NCBI GenBank assembly: GCA_913056495.1
Contig: CAJXMO010000009.1
Location: 62,001 to 126,000, forward strand
Direction: 5' to 3'
DNA from: an uncultured Alteromonadaceae bacterium
Lineage (GTDB): Bacteria > Pseudomonadota > Gammaproteobacteria > Enterobacterales > Alteromonadaceae
Length of the DNA: 64,000 nt
Position 1 is the stretch's first letter. Every line of letters starts with the position of its first letter. The translations under genes were made by a program, and so were the position numbers. Under the pieces are notes generated by a model. It did no database searches. It worked only from the letters and a program-made list of their open reading frames with translations, and was not told the origin of the DNA. This document shows positions 17,747 through 26,908 of this stretch, piece after piece.

Positions 17747-20647
17747 ATGAAAAAATTTAATCCAAATTTATTAACAGCTGCATTCGCAGCTTCCGGTCTG
17801 ATGGTTTTGCCTGGTTATGCGGCAGAAGAGGCTGAGCAGACTGAGGTGGCTGAAGTTATACAAGTTAAGGGTATCAGAGGCTCACTGATTCGAGCTCAGG
17901 CCACCAAAATGGACAATGACTCTATTGTAGAAGCCATTTCTGCTGAAGATATAGGTAAATTACCGGATTCATCTATCGCAGAATCACTGGCCAGATTACC
18001 TGGGTTGTCCGGTGAACGGGTCGGTGGTCGAACTTCTGGTATCTCAGTTCGCGGGTTTAAAGAAGATTTTACCGGCACCAGCTTAAACGGTCGTGAGCTT
18101 ATCGGTATTGGTGATAACCGAGGGGTTGAGTATGACCTGTATCCGTCTGAAATTTTAACAGGTGCGACCATCTACAAAACTTCAGAAGCGAATTTAATGG
18201 TGCAGGGCATCGGCGGTACCGTGGATTTACAAACTGTTCGACCGCTTAATGCGTCTGAGACATTAACGATTAATGGCAGCATTGAAAGCAATGCGAATGA
18301 CTCTGATAACCCGGAATTTGACAATAAAGGACACAGAATTTCTTTGTCGTTGGTTGAAAAATTTGCGGATGATACATTGGGTATTGCACTGGCCATCACC
18401 TCAGCAGAATCGCCTAATCATCAGCGTAAATATGGCGTTTGGGGCTATAGTGAAAATGATGATGGGCAAATCACACCGACAGGTATAGATACGCAGGCAA
18501 TCAGTACTATTTTAAAACGTGATGCTTTTTCAGCGATTCTTCAGTGGCGTCCAACCGATAATCTGGACATAGTATTTGATGCGTTAAAAATCGATTATTC
18601 AGACTCAGGTGTATTACGTGGTTTTATTGAACCCTTTGCAGCGGCAAACGTGACCGGTTCGGGTGTTAACACATCGGGCACACAAATTAATTCCAACCCG
18701 GTTTTAAGAACGGATCCACTTAAAAAAGAAGGTGAGTTAGAAGTATTTGGCATCAATATGAAATACCAGTTAAATGAAGACTGGAACCTGACGTTTGATG
18801 CCGCCAACAGTTCGTCAACCAAGCATGATTTAAGAGGCGAATCTTATGCCGGTTTGGCACGCTCGGGTGCATTGAATTCGTCTGAATATGGTAGCCGAAC
18901 GTTTGAAATGTCAGAAGATGGTGTGTTTTTTACCGGCTCGGATGGCTTAGAAGCTTTTTCTGATCCGGCATTATTGCAATTGGCTGGCCCTCAGGTATGG
19001 GGCGGTAGTTTAGCGAGCCTGGCCGATCAGTTTGAAACGGATGAATTGCAAGCGAACGGAAATCCATATGATTATTTAAATGCTCAGGATGGCTTTTTAA
19101 ATTATGCCGATTTCTGGGAAGATTTGGTAACCATTAAAGTCGAAGCGCAAGGTTATATTAACTGGGGCATATTTAACCAGTTTACGGCAGGTGTTTATTA
19201 TAGCGACAGAGAAAAAGAGAAAGAGAATAAAGGCTTTTTTGCAACGGCTACATCTTATCCTTTCTCTGAAGCTATTCCACAAGACTACTTATATAATGGG
19301 TTGGCAGATTTAACCTGGGCTGGTTTAGGCAAGGTCGTTGCTTACGATGGGTTTGCACCCTATTTTGATGGTACTTATACATTAAATGATGCCGGTTTGT
19401 TAGAGCCGGACCGACTGGGTGATACCTTTGTCGTTAATGAAGAAGTGACAACTGTTTATTCAAAACTGGATTTTGAGACCGACCTGAATGACTATTTTAT
19501 TCGCGGTAATCTGGGTCTTCAGTATGTCTCGACAGAGCAGTCATCCAGTGGCTATATTGGTGTGGTTGGATCTAACTTTCAGGTATGTGATGCTGATGAC
19601 AATGGTCAGGTTGATCAGGATTGTATTTCAAATGTTAGCGAAGATTACAGTCATGTCTTACCCAGCTTAAATGTAAGTATTGAATTGGGCGATGACAAAT
19701 ATATCAGGCTGGCAGCCAATAAAACCATTAGCCGGGCTCGAATCGATCAAATGAAAGCGTCTGGGTTTGTCAAATATGATCAAAATATTGATTTAATTAC
19801 CATTCCGAATACGCAAGCCGACGTTGAAGAATATGGCTCTCCGTGGAGTAAATTTTCAGGCAATCCGTCACTCAGACCCTTGGAATCAAATAACTTTGAT
19901 ATTTCATATGAGAATTATTTTGAAGAGGATGCCTATTTTGCAATTACCGGCTTTTATAAGGATTTAGTGAATTGGACACGAGACGGTAATCAGCTTATCA
20001 ATTTTAGAAATGATGAAACCAGCGAAGGTGCTGATTATTTTATTCCCGGATTCCATGACAGAGTGATCGACCAGGATGGTGCTTATGGCCCGGCTGATAT
20101 CGAATATCAGGCTGGTGATATCGCAACGCCCCCGGACTATGGCTATTACTCTTTCTTTGAAGATGGTTTAACCGGCACTGTGCAAGGGGTCGAACTTACT
20201 GCCAATCTGCCTATGGAATACTATCTTGATGCGCTGGACGGTTTTGGCATTGCAGCCTCATACACTTACATCGACGCTGAACTTGAAGATGGAACCGCCA
20301 TTCCGGGACAGTCCGACGAAACTTTATCTGTCACAGCTTATTATGAAATGAATGGATTTGAATTCAGAGTGGCGGCAACAGACCGTTCAGACTTTTTAAC
20401 TTATCAGCGTGGTGGTTCAAATAAAATTGAAACAGCGCAAAGAAAAGGTGTGACCTTGGTCGATGCTCAGGTGAGTTATGACTTTGCTGACAGTGGTATA
20501 GATTGGCTTGAAGGTTTGAGAGTTTCACTTCAAGGGACAAACTTAACCGATGTAGACGAAGAAAGTACAAACGATAACGGAATTATTAACTTACGCCGTC
20601 AGTTTGGGCCTTCGTATATGCTTAATCTTAACTATGCGTTTTATTAA
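17747..20647 (+). CDS. TonB-dependent receptor (large, no STN domain)
   Basis: 966-residue outer-membrane receptor. The start at ATG 17747 (MKKFNPNLL) is preferred over an upstream TTG at 17717 because AAGAGG precedes it and the signal peptide (ending GYAAEE) then has normal length. The TonB-box-like VIQVKGIRGS and plug (IGKLPDSSIAESLARLPGL, SVRGF) precede a large barrel ending in YMLNLNYAFY. It belongs to the long TBDR subfamily common in Alteromonadales and Xanthomonadales, often next to glycoside hydrolases. Its place between FecR and the GMC/DUF1080 genes suggests uptake of the glucoside that is oxidised by those enzymes. Confidence 0.9.
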   Translation: MKKFNPNLLTAAFAASGLMVLPGYAAEEAEQTEVAEVIQVKGIRGSLIRAQATKMDNDSIVEAISAEDIGKLPDSSIAESLARLPGLSGERVGGRTSGISVRGFKEDFTGTSLNGRELIGIGDNRGVEYDLYPSEILTGATIYKTSEANLMVQGIGGTVDLQTVRPLNASETLTINGSIESNANDSDNPEFDNKGHRISLSLVEKFADDTLGIALAITSAESPNHQRKYGVWGYSENDDGQITPTGIDTQAISTILKRDAFSAILQWRPTDNLDIVFDALKIDYSDSGVLRGFIEPFAAANVTGSGVNTSGTQINSNPVLRTDPLKKEGELEVFGINMKYQLNEDWNLTFDAANSSSTKHDLRGESYAGLARSGALNSSEYGSRTFEMSEDGVFFTGSDGLEAFSDPALLQLAGPQVWGGSLASLADQFETDELQANGNPYDYLNAQDGFLNYADFWEDLVTIKVEAQGYINWGIFNQFTAGVYYSDREKEKENKGFFATATSYPFSEAIPQDYLYNGLADLTWAGLGKVVAYDGFAPYFDGTYTLNDAGLLEPDRLGDTFVVNEEVTTVYSKLDFETDLNDYFIRGNLGLQYVSTEQSSSGYIGVVGSNFQVCDADDNGQVDQDCISNVSEDYSHVLPSLNVSIELGDDKYIRLAANKTISRARIDQMKASGFVKYDQNIDLITIPNTQADVEEYGSPWSKFSGNPSLRPLESNNFDISYENYFEEDAYFAITGFYKDLVNWTRDGNQLINFRNDETSEGADYFIPGFHDRVIDQDGAYGPADIEYQAGDIATPPDYGYYSFFEDGLTGTVQGVELTANLPMEYYLDALDGFGIAASYTYIDAELEDGTAIPGQSDETLSVTAYYEMNGFEFRVAATDRSDFLTYQRGGSNKIETAQRKGVTLVDAQVSYDFADSGIDWLEGLRVSLQGTNLTDVDEESTNDNGIINLRRQFGPSYMLNLNYAFY

Positions 20648-20671
20648 TTCGAAATAAATCAGGCCTAAGTC

Positions 20672-20702
20672 GGTATAAAGGGGAGTTGCTTCCCTTTATA
20701 CC
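20672..20702 (+). terminator. Perfect hairpin after the TBDR gene
   Basis: GGTATAAAGGG (20672-20682) pairs perfectly with CCCTTTATACC (20692-20702), 24 bp after the stop codon. There is no T-run, so it may act as a 3'-end stabiliser or attenuator rather than a strong terminator. The rest of the gap to 20948 holds no gene I can support. Confidence 0.55.
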
Positions 20703-20948
20703 ATGCACTTATATCAATTTTTATTGATTACAGCTGGTATATAAAGTCGGCTTTGAATGGTCTGGTGATAACCGATAAGGCGAGTCAGCTTGTTACCACT
20801 ATCCGCCGAATTAGTCCTGATTTTGTCTGAATTATTCCTAACGAGTTGTTTTATGTTTTGTAATAATTATTTTAATGGTGTTGTTTTTATGTTTATTTTA
20901 TTAATCTAAATCGAGCGGCACTTTGTTTTAGCAGGGGGTTAGAGTCAG

Positions 20949-22634
20949 GTGGAACAAACTAATTTTGATGCAATTGTAGTGGGGTCGGGTATCAGTGGTG
21001 GCTGGGCTGCTAAAGAACTGACCGAAAAAGGTTTGAAAGTCTTGATGCTTGAACGTGGGCGAAACATTGAACACGTTAAAGATTATACCAACGCTTTCCA
21101 TGAAGCCTGGGATTATCCACACCGTGGCACGCCTACACAGCAAATGAAACTTGATTACCCGGTATTAAGCCGGGATTTTACGTTGAATGAACAAACTTAT
21201 GGCATGTGGGCCAATGAAAAAGACGCGCCTTATGTCGAAAAAAAGCCGTTCAACTGGTTTCGTGGTTATCATGTAGGCGGGCGATCTCTGTTATGGGGCA
21301 GACATTCCTATCGTTTAAATAAAGAAGATTTTCTCGCAAATGCAAAAGAAGGCATTGCAGTTGACTGGCCGATTCGATACGAAGATATCGCGCCCTGGTA
21401 TGATTATGTTGAAAGTTTTGCGGGGATTAGCGGCAATCTAGATGGGTTGGATGTACTGCCGGATGGCCAGTATATGCCACCTATTCCACTTAATTTTGTT
21501 GAAAAAGTGGTGGCTTCACGCATTCAAAAATCCTTTAAAGGTAACAGACACATGTTAAATTCACGTGTGGCAAACATTACCCAGCCCAAACCTGAGCAGA
21601 ACCGAACTAATTGTCAGTATCGGGCAAAATGCTGGTTAGGGTGCCCTTTTGGTGCTTACTTCAGTACCCAGTCTTCGACTCTACCCATGGCCCTGAAAAC
21701 CGGCAATTTAACCGTCCGTCCTTTTTCAATCGTATCTCAGTTGATTTACGACAAAGACAAAAAGCGGGTGACCGGTGTCGAAATTATTGATGCTGAAACG
21801 CACAAAACGTATGTATTCAACAGCAAAATCGTCTTTTTGAATGCTTCGGCATTAAACTCAAGCTGGATATTAATGAATTCGGCGACCGACGTATGGGAAG
21901 GTGGTTTAGGCAGTAGCAGCGGAGCGCTGGGGCATAATGTCATGGACCATCATTTTAAAGTGGGAGCCAGTGCAGACATTGAAGGTTTTGAAGATAAATA
22001 TTATTACGGCCGACGCCCGGCGGGCTTTTATATTCCGCGTTTTCGAAATTGGGGCTCGGATAAACGCGAATATTTACGCGGATTTGGCTATCAGGGATCA
22101 GCGAGTCGCGAAGGCTGGAACCGTAATGTAGCCGAATTAGGCATAGGCGCTGATCTTAAAAGCGCACTCGCTGAGCCAGGTCAGTGGACAATCGGGATGA
22201 CGGCATTTGGTGAAATGTTGCCAGATCACAGTAACCGGATTTACCTGGATAAAAACAAAAAGGATAAATGGGGTTTACCCGTACTGGCAATGGATGTAGA
22301 GCTCAAAGCCAATGACATAGCAATGCGCAAAGACATGAAAAATGACGCGGTAGAAATGTTTGAAGCCGCAGGCTTAACAAATGTTCAGGGGTATGACGCC
22401 GAATATTATCCGGGCATGGGGATCCATGAAATGGGTACAGCCAGAATGGGGCGAGACCCTAAAACCTCGGTTTTAAATGCGTTTAATCAGGTGTGGGATG
22501 CGCCTAATGTATTTGTAACAGACGGGGCCTGTATGACCTCATCATCCTGTGTAAATCCATCTTTGACTTATATGGCGTTGACTGCGCGGGCGGCCAGTTA
22601 TGCTGTAGACGAGCTTAAAAAGGGGAATCTGTGA
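20949..22634 (+). CDS. GMC-family flavin oxidoreductase (glycoside/gluconate dehydrogenase large subunit type)
   Basis: 561 residues. The FAD-binding motif VGSGISGGWAAKE occupies residues 11-23. The C-terminal GMC domain has GIHEMGTARMG (about 491-501) with the catalytic His and SSSCVNPSLT (about 532-541) with the partner Asn. A Cys-rich stretch (NCQYRAKCWLGC, about 219-230) is typical of the gluconate-dehydrogenase-like group. The start is GTG behind AGGGGG. It overlaps the small-subunit gene and precedes a DUF1080 gene; in related clusters such enzymes oxidise the C3 hydroxyl of glucosides. It has no signal of its own and may be co-exported with the Tat-signal partner. Exact substrate is inference. 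Confidence 0.87.
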   Translation: MEQTNFDAIVVGSGISGGWAAKELTEKGLKVLMLERGRNIEHVKDYTNAFHEAWDYPHRGTPTQQMKLDYPVLSRDFTLNEQTYGMWANEKDAPYVEKKPFNWFRGYHVGGRSLLWGRHSYRLNKEDFLANAKEGIAVDWPIRYEDIAPWYDYVESFAGISGNLDGLDVLPDGQYMPPIPLNFVEKVVASRIQKSFKGNRHMLNSRVANITQPKPEQNRTNCQYRAKCWLGCPFGAYFSTQSSTLPMALKTGNLTVRPFSIVSQLIYDKDKKRVTGVEIIDAETHKTYVFNSKIVFLNASALNSSWILMNSATDVWEGGLGSSSGALGHNVMDHHFKVGASADIEGFEDKYYYGRRPAGFYIPRFRNWGSDKREYLRGFGYQGSASREGWNRNVAELGIGADLKSALAEPGQWTIGMTAFGEMLPDHSNRIYLDKNKKDKWGLPVLAMDVELKANDIAMRKDMKNDAVEMFEAAGLTNVQGYDAEYYPGMGIHEMGTARMGRDPKTSVLNAFNQVWDAPNVFVTDGACMTSSSCVNPSLTYMALTARAASYAVDELKKGNL

Positions 22635-23215
22635 TGCAAAGACGTGAACTTTTACAACTGATTGCAGCCACAACAGGCTGGGCATTTATCGGCGGTAAAG
22701 CCTTTGCCTGGGGCACGCCGCCAGCGGCCAGTAATCTGGTTGAAGCTGGATTCACTGCGAAGGATATTACCTTTTTAGATGAAATCGCCGAAACCATCAT
22801 TCCTAAAAGTGATACACCGGGGGCAAAAGACGCAAAAGTCGGCAACTGCATGGCCGTCATGGTGACAGATTGCTATAGCAATCAACAAAGAGCGGTTTTT
22901 GAATCGGGTATGCAATCACTCAGTAAACTCAGTAAAAAAACCTATCAGCAGCCATTTGTTCGGTTAAATGCTCAACAACGCAAAACGTTATTGTCTGAGC
23001 TGGACCAACAAGCTAATGAATACAATCGTCAGCTACAGCACAAAGGCGATGTTGATGCGCTACCACATTATTTTACGCTAATGAAGCAACTCACCTTATT
23101 TGGTTTTTTTACCTCTAAACCTGGCGCAACCCAAGTGCTGCGCTATGTCGGGATTCCGGGGCGCTATGACGGGAATATGCCATATAAAAAAGGCGATCGC
23201 GCCTGGGCAACCTGA
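22634..23215 (+). CDS. Gluconate 2-dehydrogenase subunit 3-family protein (Tat-type signal)
   Basis: 193-residue small subunit. The N-terminus MQRRELLQLIAATTGWAFIG carries a twin-arginine-like signal, expected to export the folded flavoprotein complex. The mature part (FLDEIAETIIPKSDTPGAKDA, then VGNCMAVM; gap inserted here) matches the Gluconate_2-dh3 family. Its ATG shares one base with the TGA stop of the GMC gene; a GTG three bases earlier is an alternative. No cytochrome c subunit follows, although canonical gluconate dehydrogenases are three-subunit enzymes, so the electron acceptor must be encoded elsewhere or differ. Confidence 0.85.
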   Translation: MQRRELLQLIAATTGWAFIGGKAFAWGTPPAASNLVEAGFTAKDITFLDEIAETIIPKSDTPGAKDAKVGNCMAVMVTDCYSNQQRAVFESGMQSLSKLSKKTYQQPFVRLNAQQRKTLLSELDQQANEYNRQLQHKGDVDALPHYFTLMKQLTLFGFFTSKPGATQVLRYVGIPGRYDGNMPYKKGDRAWAT

Positions 23216-23288
23216 TTTATCTAGCTTTATTAAAATCAGTACTTTTTTAAATTGAATCCAATTTGTGGATAAACGGGAGCACTAATAA

Positions 23289-24050
23289 ATGACCAAAAAA
23301 CTATCCGGCCTGATTGCCTTTATTTCTGGCGTGAGCACAGCTGCGGTTTGCTCTCTGGCACAGGCTGAACAAGCATTAGAGCCTTGGCAGCAAGCCGAAA
23401 AAACTGAGGTTTGGCAGCCAGAGCCTGCCATTGTCAATGCCCCGCAAGGTCAACCCCCTTCAGATGCGATAGTATTATTTGACGGGAGCAGTCTGGCTGC
23501 ATGGGAAAGTGTAAAGGGTGGTGATGCCAACTGGACGCTGGAAAATGGTATTCTCACGGTTAAACCGGGTGAAGGCGATATTAAAACCAAAGACAGCTTT
23601 TGTGATGTACAGTTGCACCTGGAATGGAAAGCGCCACAACCGGAAGCGGAGATGGAAGGGCAGCAGCGAAATAATAGCGGCGTATTTTTGCAACAGCGTT
23701 ATGAAATTCAAATTCTGGATTCCTATAACAACAGAACTTACAGTAATGGTCAGGCGGGGTCGGTCTACAAACAGCATATTCCGTTGGTAAACCCAACCCG
23801 GCCACCTGAACAGTGGCAAGCGTATGACATTATTTATAAGGCACCCAGATTTAAAGGGGCAGAATTAGAATCTCCGGCCTATGTGACGGTTTTGCATAAT
23901 GGTGTATTGGTACAAAATCATATTGAAATTCAGGGTAAAACCGAATGGATTGGCGCGCCTTCGTATCAGGCTCACGAGTGTGCACCGATTCAGTTGCAGG
24001 ATCACAGTAACGAGGTGAGTTACCGTAATATCTGGATTAGAAAACTTTAA
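23289..24050 (+). CDS. DUF1080 protein (3-keto-disaccharide hydrolase family)
   Basis: 253 residues with a signal peptide ending near SLAQAEQ, so periplasmic. The PF06439 domain covers about residues 55-253: VLFDGSSLAAWES, NWTLENGILTVKPG, DVQLHLEWKAP, NNSGVFLQQRYEIQILDS. Members of this family have been shown to cleave 3-keto-glycosides, a step that depends on prior oxidation of the sugar. The GMC dehydrogenase pair directly upstream provides that oxidation. The ribosome site is GGGAGC. It is the last gene of the cluster, followed by a terminator. The family is sure, and the pathway role is well supported by context. Confidence 0.87.
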   Translation: MTKKLSGLIAFISGVSTAAVCSLAQAEQALEPWQQAEKTEVWQPEPAIVNAPQGQPPSDAIVLFDGSSLAAWESVKGGDANWTLENGILTVKPGEGDIKTKDSFCDVQLHLEWKAPQPEAEMEGQQRNNSGVFLQQRYEIQILDSYNNRTYSNGQAGSVYKQHIPLVNPTRPPEQWQAYDIIYKAPRFKGAELESPAYVTVLHNGVLVQNHIEIQGKTEWIGAPSYQAHECAPIQLQDHSNEVSYRNIWIRKL

Positions 24051-24074
24051 ACAAGCAGACAACCAAGTTGGTAA

Positions 24075-24102
24075 AGCCGGGCGACTCAAACACAGCCCGG
24101 CT
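24075..24102 (+). terminator. Terminator after the DUF1080 gene
   Basis: AGCCGGGC (24075-24082) pairs with GCCCGGCT (24095-24102), followed by ATTTG. It lies 25 bp after the stop codon. Confidence 0.65.
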
Positions 24103-24308
24103 ATTTGAAACCGGAATATATTCAATCAGCAATTTTGCTTGACTGTCCCGCCAAAACCATACTGCATTTCTTTATTTTTAATGACTGAGGAACTCATTCG
24201 GATTCTATAATATAACCGGACGGTCATCTATTACTATGGTTCAAATAATCAGATATATACATGCTTTTCAGTTGGCACTACAATTTGTCAGTAGTATTAA
24301 ATTAAAAG

Positions 24309-24527
24309 ATGGAGAGAATTTCATTGTTTCAACTAGTTATGATGATATTAGGGTTTGGCTTGGGGTTTTACAATTTGAGCCAATTTTTTGGCATTATGCC
24401 GATACGAAATGCAGATGAAATGGATGAATCTGAATTAGCCAGCCGCAAAAAAGGGCTGATTATTTCAGGTATTGTCATGGTCGCTATCGGGATCGTTTAT
24501 ACGCTTAAATTTTTTGAAATTATGTAA
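24309..24527 (+). CDS. Small two-helix membrane protein, unknown
   Basis: 72 residues with two hydrophobic helices (about 7-27 and 48-68) flanking a charged loop (RNADEMDESELASRKKG). The ATG at 24309 lacks a clear ribosome site. A TTG at 24324 sits seven bases after GGAGAG and may be the real start, giving 67 residues. I do not recognise the family. It stands alone between the DUF1080 and fructokinase genes. Confidence 0.55.
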   Translation: MERISLFQLVMMILGFGLGFYNLSQFFGIMPIRNADEMDESELASRKKGLIISGIVMVAIGIVYTLKFFEIM

Positions 24528-24621
24528 AGGGTAACTCATGTCTGAAATGAAAGCGCTAACTTAAGCCAGATTAAATGTTATCTGCAGACAAAGTTTTGCC
24601 TTGGTCGTTTTCCTGAACCTG

Positions 24622-24673
24622 ATTCGTTTTTATCACGAAACGAATAAGACGGAACCGGCAGGACTCCGGTTCC
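24622..24673 (-). terminator. Double hairpin downstream of the fructokinase gene
   Basis: GGAACCGG (24651-24658) pairs with CCGGTTCC (24666-24673), just after the fructokinase stop on the minus strand. A second hairpin, TTCGTTT...AAACGAA (about 24623-24644), follows. This is a likely transcript end, though without a long T-run. Confidence 0.5.
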
Positions 24674-24682
24674 ACAAAGTGA

Positions 24683-25633
24683 TTAGCTTCTTAGCTGACG
24701 TTCGGTTTGCATAATCGTTTGATAATCGGTTAATCCAGTCATTGGACCATAATGTTCGCAAACCAGGCCACTGACTTTATTGGCAAACCGGATATACTCA
24801 GTTAACGTTTGATAATCTTCAGTTGGTTGTTGGGCAAGTAAATACAAGAAAGCGCCAATAAATGAATCACCGGCGCCTGTGGTATCTATCGGTTTGATCT
24901 GATAAGCCGGGACAATTGATTTTTGCTCAGTGGTTGATAAATAGCAGCCTTTTGCGCCTATGGTTACAGTAACCACTTTGACGCCGAGTCGATGCAACAT
25001 ATCACAGCCTTGTTCAAGGTCACTGTGCTTGGTTAACAACTCGAGTTCTTCTTCACTGACTTTAACAATATCAGCCAGTTTAATGAAGGCCAGACTTTTT
25101 TCGACAAATTCACCGAGCCTTTCGGGCCATAAATCAACCCGGTAGTTAGGGTCAAAGCTAATCAACTGGCCGTTTTTGTGAGCGGTTTGCGCTGTTTTTA
25201 AGTAGGTATTGTAGAGCTTATCACCCAGTAGTGCAGTGGCAGCGCCTAAATGCAAAATGGAATTGTTGAGCATTTCATCTATTTCAGCCTGAGTTAAACT
25301 GTAATCACCATCGGCTCCCCGGTTAAATACAAAGTCGCGCTCCCCGTCGGCCATTAATGAAATAAATGCCAGTGTAGTCGGTTTATCACTACGTTTTAAA
25401 TATGAGGTTTTGACGCCATAGTCTTTCAGCACATTAACCAGACAGTCACCAAAAGGATCTGGCCCAACTGCGCCGGCAAATAGACTTGAACCGCCTAATT
25501 TTGCAATGCAGGCTGCAACATTAGCCGGTGCGCCGCCTGTTTTTTTTATAAAATGTGTTGAGTCAGCCATACTGGTCTGTGCGTCAGTACATACGAAGTC
25601 AATCAGGGTTTCACCCATGCAAACCACATTCAT
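24683..25633 (-). CDS. PfkB-family carbohydrate kinase, probable fructokinase
   Basis: 316-residue cytoplasmic kinase, predicted to phosphorylate fructose with ATP. It shows GGAPANVA (33-40) for sugar binding and the PfkB signature DTTGAGDSF (250-258) with catalytic Asp256. The NRGAD segment (104-108) is typical of fructokinases. It is divergent from nothing; its upstream region carries a perfect GACAACGTTGTT operator overlapping the -35 box. The gene sits beside a LacI regulator, an ABC importer and GH32 enzymes, which supports phosphorylation of fructose released from fructans or sucrose. Confidence 0.88.
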   Translation of the reverse strand: MNVVCMGETLIDFVCTDAQTSMADSTHFIKKTGGAPANVAACIAKLGGSSLFAGAVGPDPFGDCLVNVLKDYGVKTSYLKRSDKPTTLAFISLMADGERDFVFNRGADGDYSLTQAEIDEMLNNSILHLGAATALLGDKLYNTYLKTAQTAHKNGQLISFDPNYRVDLWPERLGEFVEKSLAFIKLADIVKVSEEELELLTKHSDLEQGCDMLHRLGVKVVTVTIGAKGCYLSTTEQKSIVPAYQIKPIDTTGAGDSFIGAFLYLLAQQPTEDYQTLTEYIRFANKVSGLVCEHYGPMTGLTDYQTIMQTERQLRS

Positions 25634-25680
25634 TGTCTTGCTCCTGCAAAAAAGTTAACCGTAATAGTTTAAGATAGTGA

Positions 25681-25716
25681 ATTATGCACCATATTAACAG
25701 TTAAGACAACGTTGTT
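25681..25716 (-). promoter_or_regulatory. Fructokinase promoter with LacI-type operator
   Basis: On the minus strand, TTGTCT (25709-25704) and CATAAT (25686-25681) form -35 and -10 boxes 17 bp apart. The dyad core GACAACGTTGTT (25705-25716) overlaps the -35 box, a placement that would give repression. Confidence 0.65.
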
Positions 25717-25758
25717 ATTTTGTTTTAATTAAATGATGACAATTTTATTTTGCACATC

Positions 25759-26766
25759 TTAGAATGATTGTCTGTCACACAATAGACATGCCATTTTATA
25801 GACTGATTGATCGGATTCGGGCGGGCTTGTTTTCAGGGATAATAATTTGCTGATGGCTAAACGTCCCATTTCATAATAGGGCAGGGCCATGGTCGATAAC
25901 TGAGGGTCTAAAATCTCGGGTATGTCATGCCAATTATCAAAGCTGGCAACCCCGATATCTTTGCCTACGGTTAACCCCAGCCGTTCAATTTCAAAATAAA
26001 GGTTAATTGCCGCTAAATCTTTACCACATAATACCGCATCCGGCTTAAATGAAGTCAGCACATCGGCTGCCACATCACGTGTAATATTGATGGTTTTATT
26101 GTTAACCACCTTTTCTATGGTCGCAATATGATAATCTGATTTAGCTAAACCAAACTCATCCAATGCTTTTAAAAAGCCTTTTTGTCTTTGCTGGGCGGCA
26201 ATAATATCCGGATTTAAATTTAAAAAGGCAATGCGACGATAACCCTTAGACAACAGCTGCTTGGTTACGTAATAACCGGCTTGTTCGTCGTCCGGAACAA
26301 TTGACAAAAAATCATTGGAGGTGCTGATGCAATTGACTAATACCGTAGGCAGTGACTTAAAAATATTAGAAAAAGTTACTGCCTGATGGTACATAGCGCC
26401 GTATATAATGCCTTCTGCTCTGTGCTGCAGACACTCTTCGTAGAGTTTATCCTTATTGGGCTTTTTGGGATCAAGGTTAAATACCATCAGGGTTTTACCT
26501 TGCTCCCAAGCCATATCTTGCGCGCCTTTTAAAATGGCAACCGAAGCTGGCGTGGTCGATATTTCATCTGAAATAAAGCCAATAATACCGGTTTGTTTTT
26601 TACGCACTAAACTTGCGGCTCGGTTAGGCCGGTAACCGAGTTGTTTAATGGCCTGTTCAACTTTTTCAATGTTTTGTGGTTTAACGCCCGGCTCTTTATT
26701 GACAACACGAGATACGGTTTTAAAGGATACGCCGGCTACTTCAGCAACTTGTTTAATGGTAACCAT
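25759..26766 (-). CDS. LacI-family transcriptional regulator (copy 1)
   Basis: 335 residues from the Met at 26766; five extra codons upstream are possible, but the paralogue at 39149 begins at the same MVTIKQVA. The N-terminal helix-turn-helix (VTIKQVAEVAGVSFKTVSRVVN) and hinge helix (RPNRAASLVRKK) precede a periplasmic-binding-like sensor domain. It lies between the fructokinase and the ABC importer, with operator sites on both sides, and is the best candidate for repressor of the fructan regulon. The C-terminus (ACLLCDRQSF) parallels ACLL/TCLLASRASF of the second copy, so the two are duplicates. The effector is unknown. Confidence 0.9.
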   Translation of the reverse strand: MVTIKQVAEVAGVSFKTVSRVVNKEPGVKPQNIEKVEQAIKQLGYRPNRAASLVRKKQTGIIGFISDEISTTPASVAILKGAQDMAWEQGKTLMVFNLDPKKPNKDKLYEECLQHRAEGIIYGAMYHQAVTFSNIFKSLPTVLVNCISTSNDFLSIVPDDEQAGYYVTKQLLSKGYRRIAFLNLNPDIIAAQQRQKGFLKALDEFGLAKSDYHIATIEKVVNNKTINITRDVAADVLTSFKPDAVLCGKDLAAINLYFEIERLGLTVGKDIGVASFDNWHDIPEILDPQLSTMALPYYEMGRLAISKLLSLKTSPPESDQSVYKMACLLCDRQSF

Positions 26767-26815
26767 GAAATTGGATAACAAAAATGGAATATAAAGCCAT
26801 TTAATACCAAAATAA

Positions 26816-26827
26816 ATAACGTTGTCA
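26816..26827 (+). promoter_or_regulatory. Degenerate LacI-type operator between regulator and ABC operon
   Basis: ATAACGTTGTCA shares AACGTTGTC with the full operator but has a weakened left half. It lies between the divergent regulator (start 26766) and importer operon (start 26909), where it could serve autoregulation, control of the importer, or both. Confidence 0.5.
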
Positions 26828-26908
26828 AATTATCAAATTTAGCAGTGACATTTTAATTCAGGCATGAGAATATGTCCGGGCTTTTAATAATTTGTATTTT
26901 TTGTGTAA

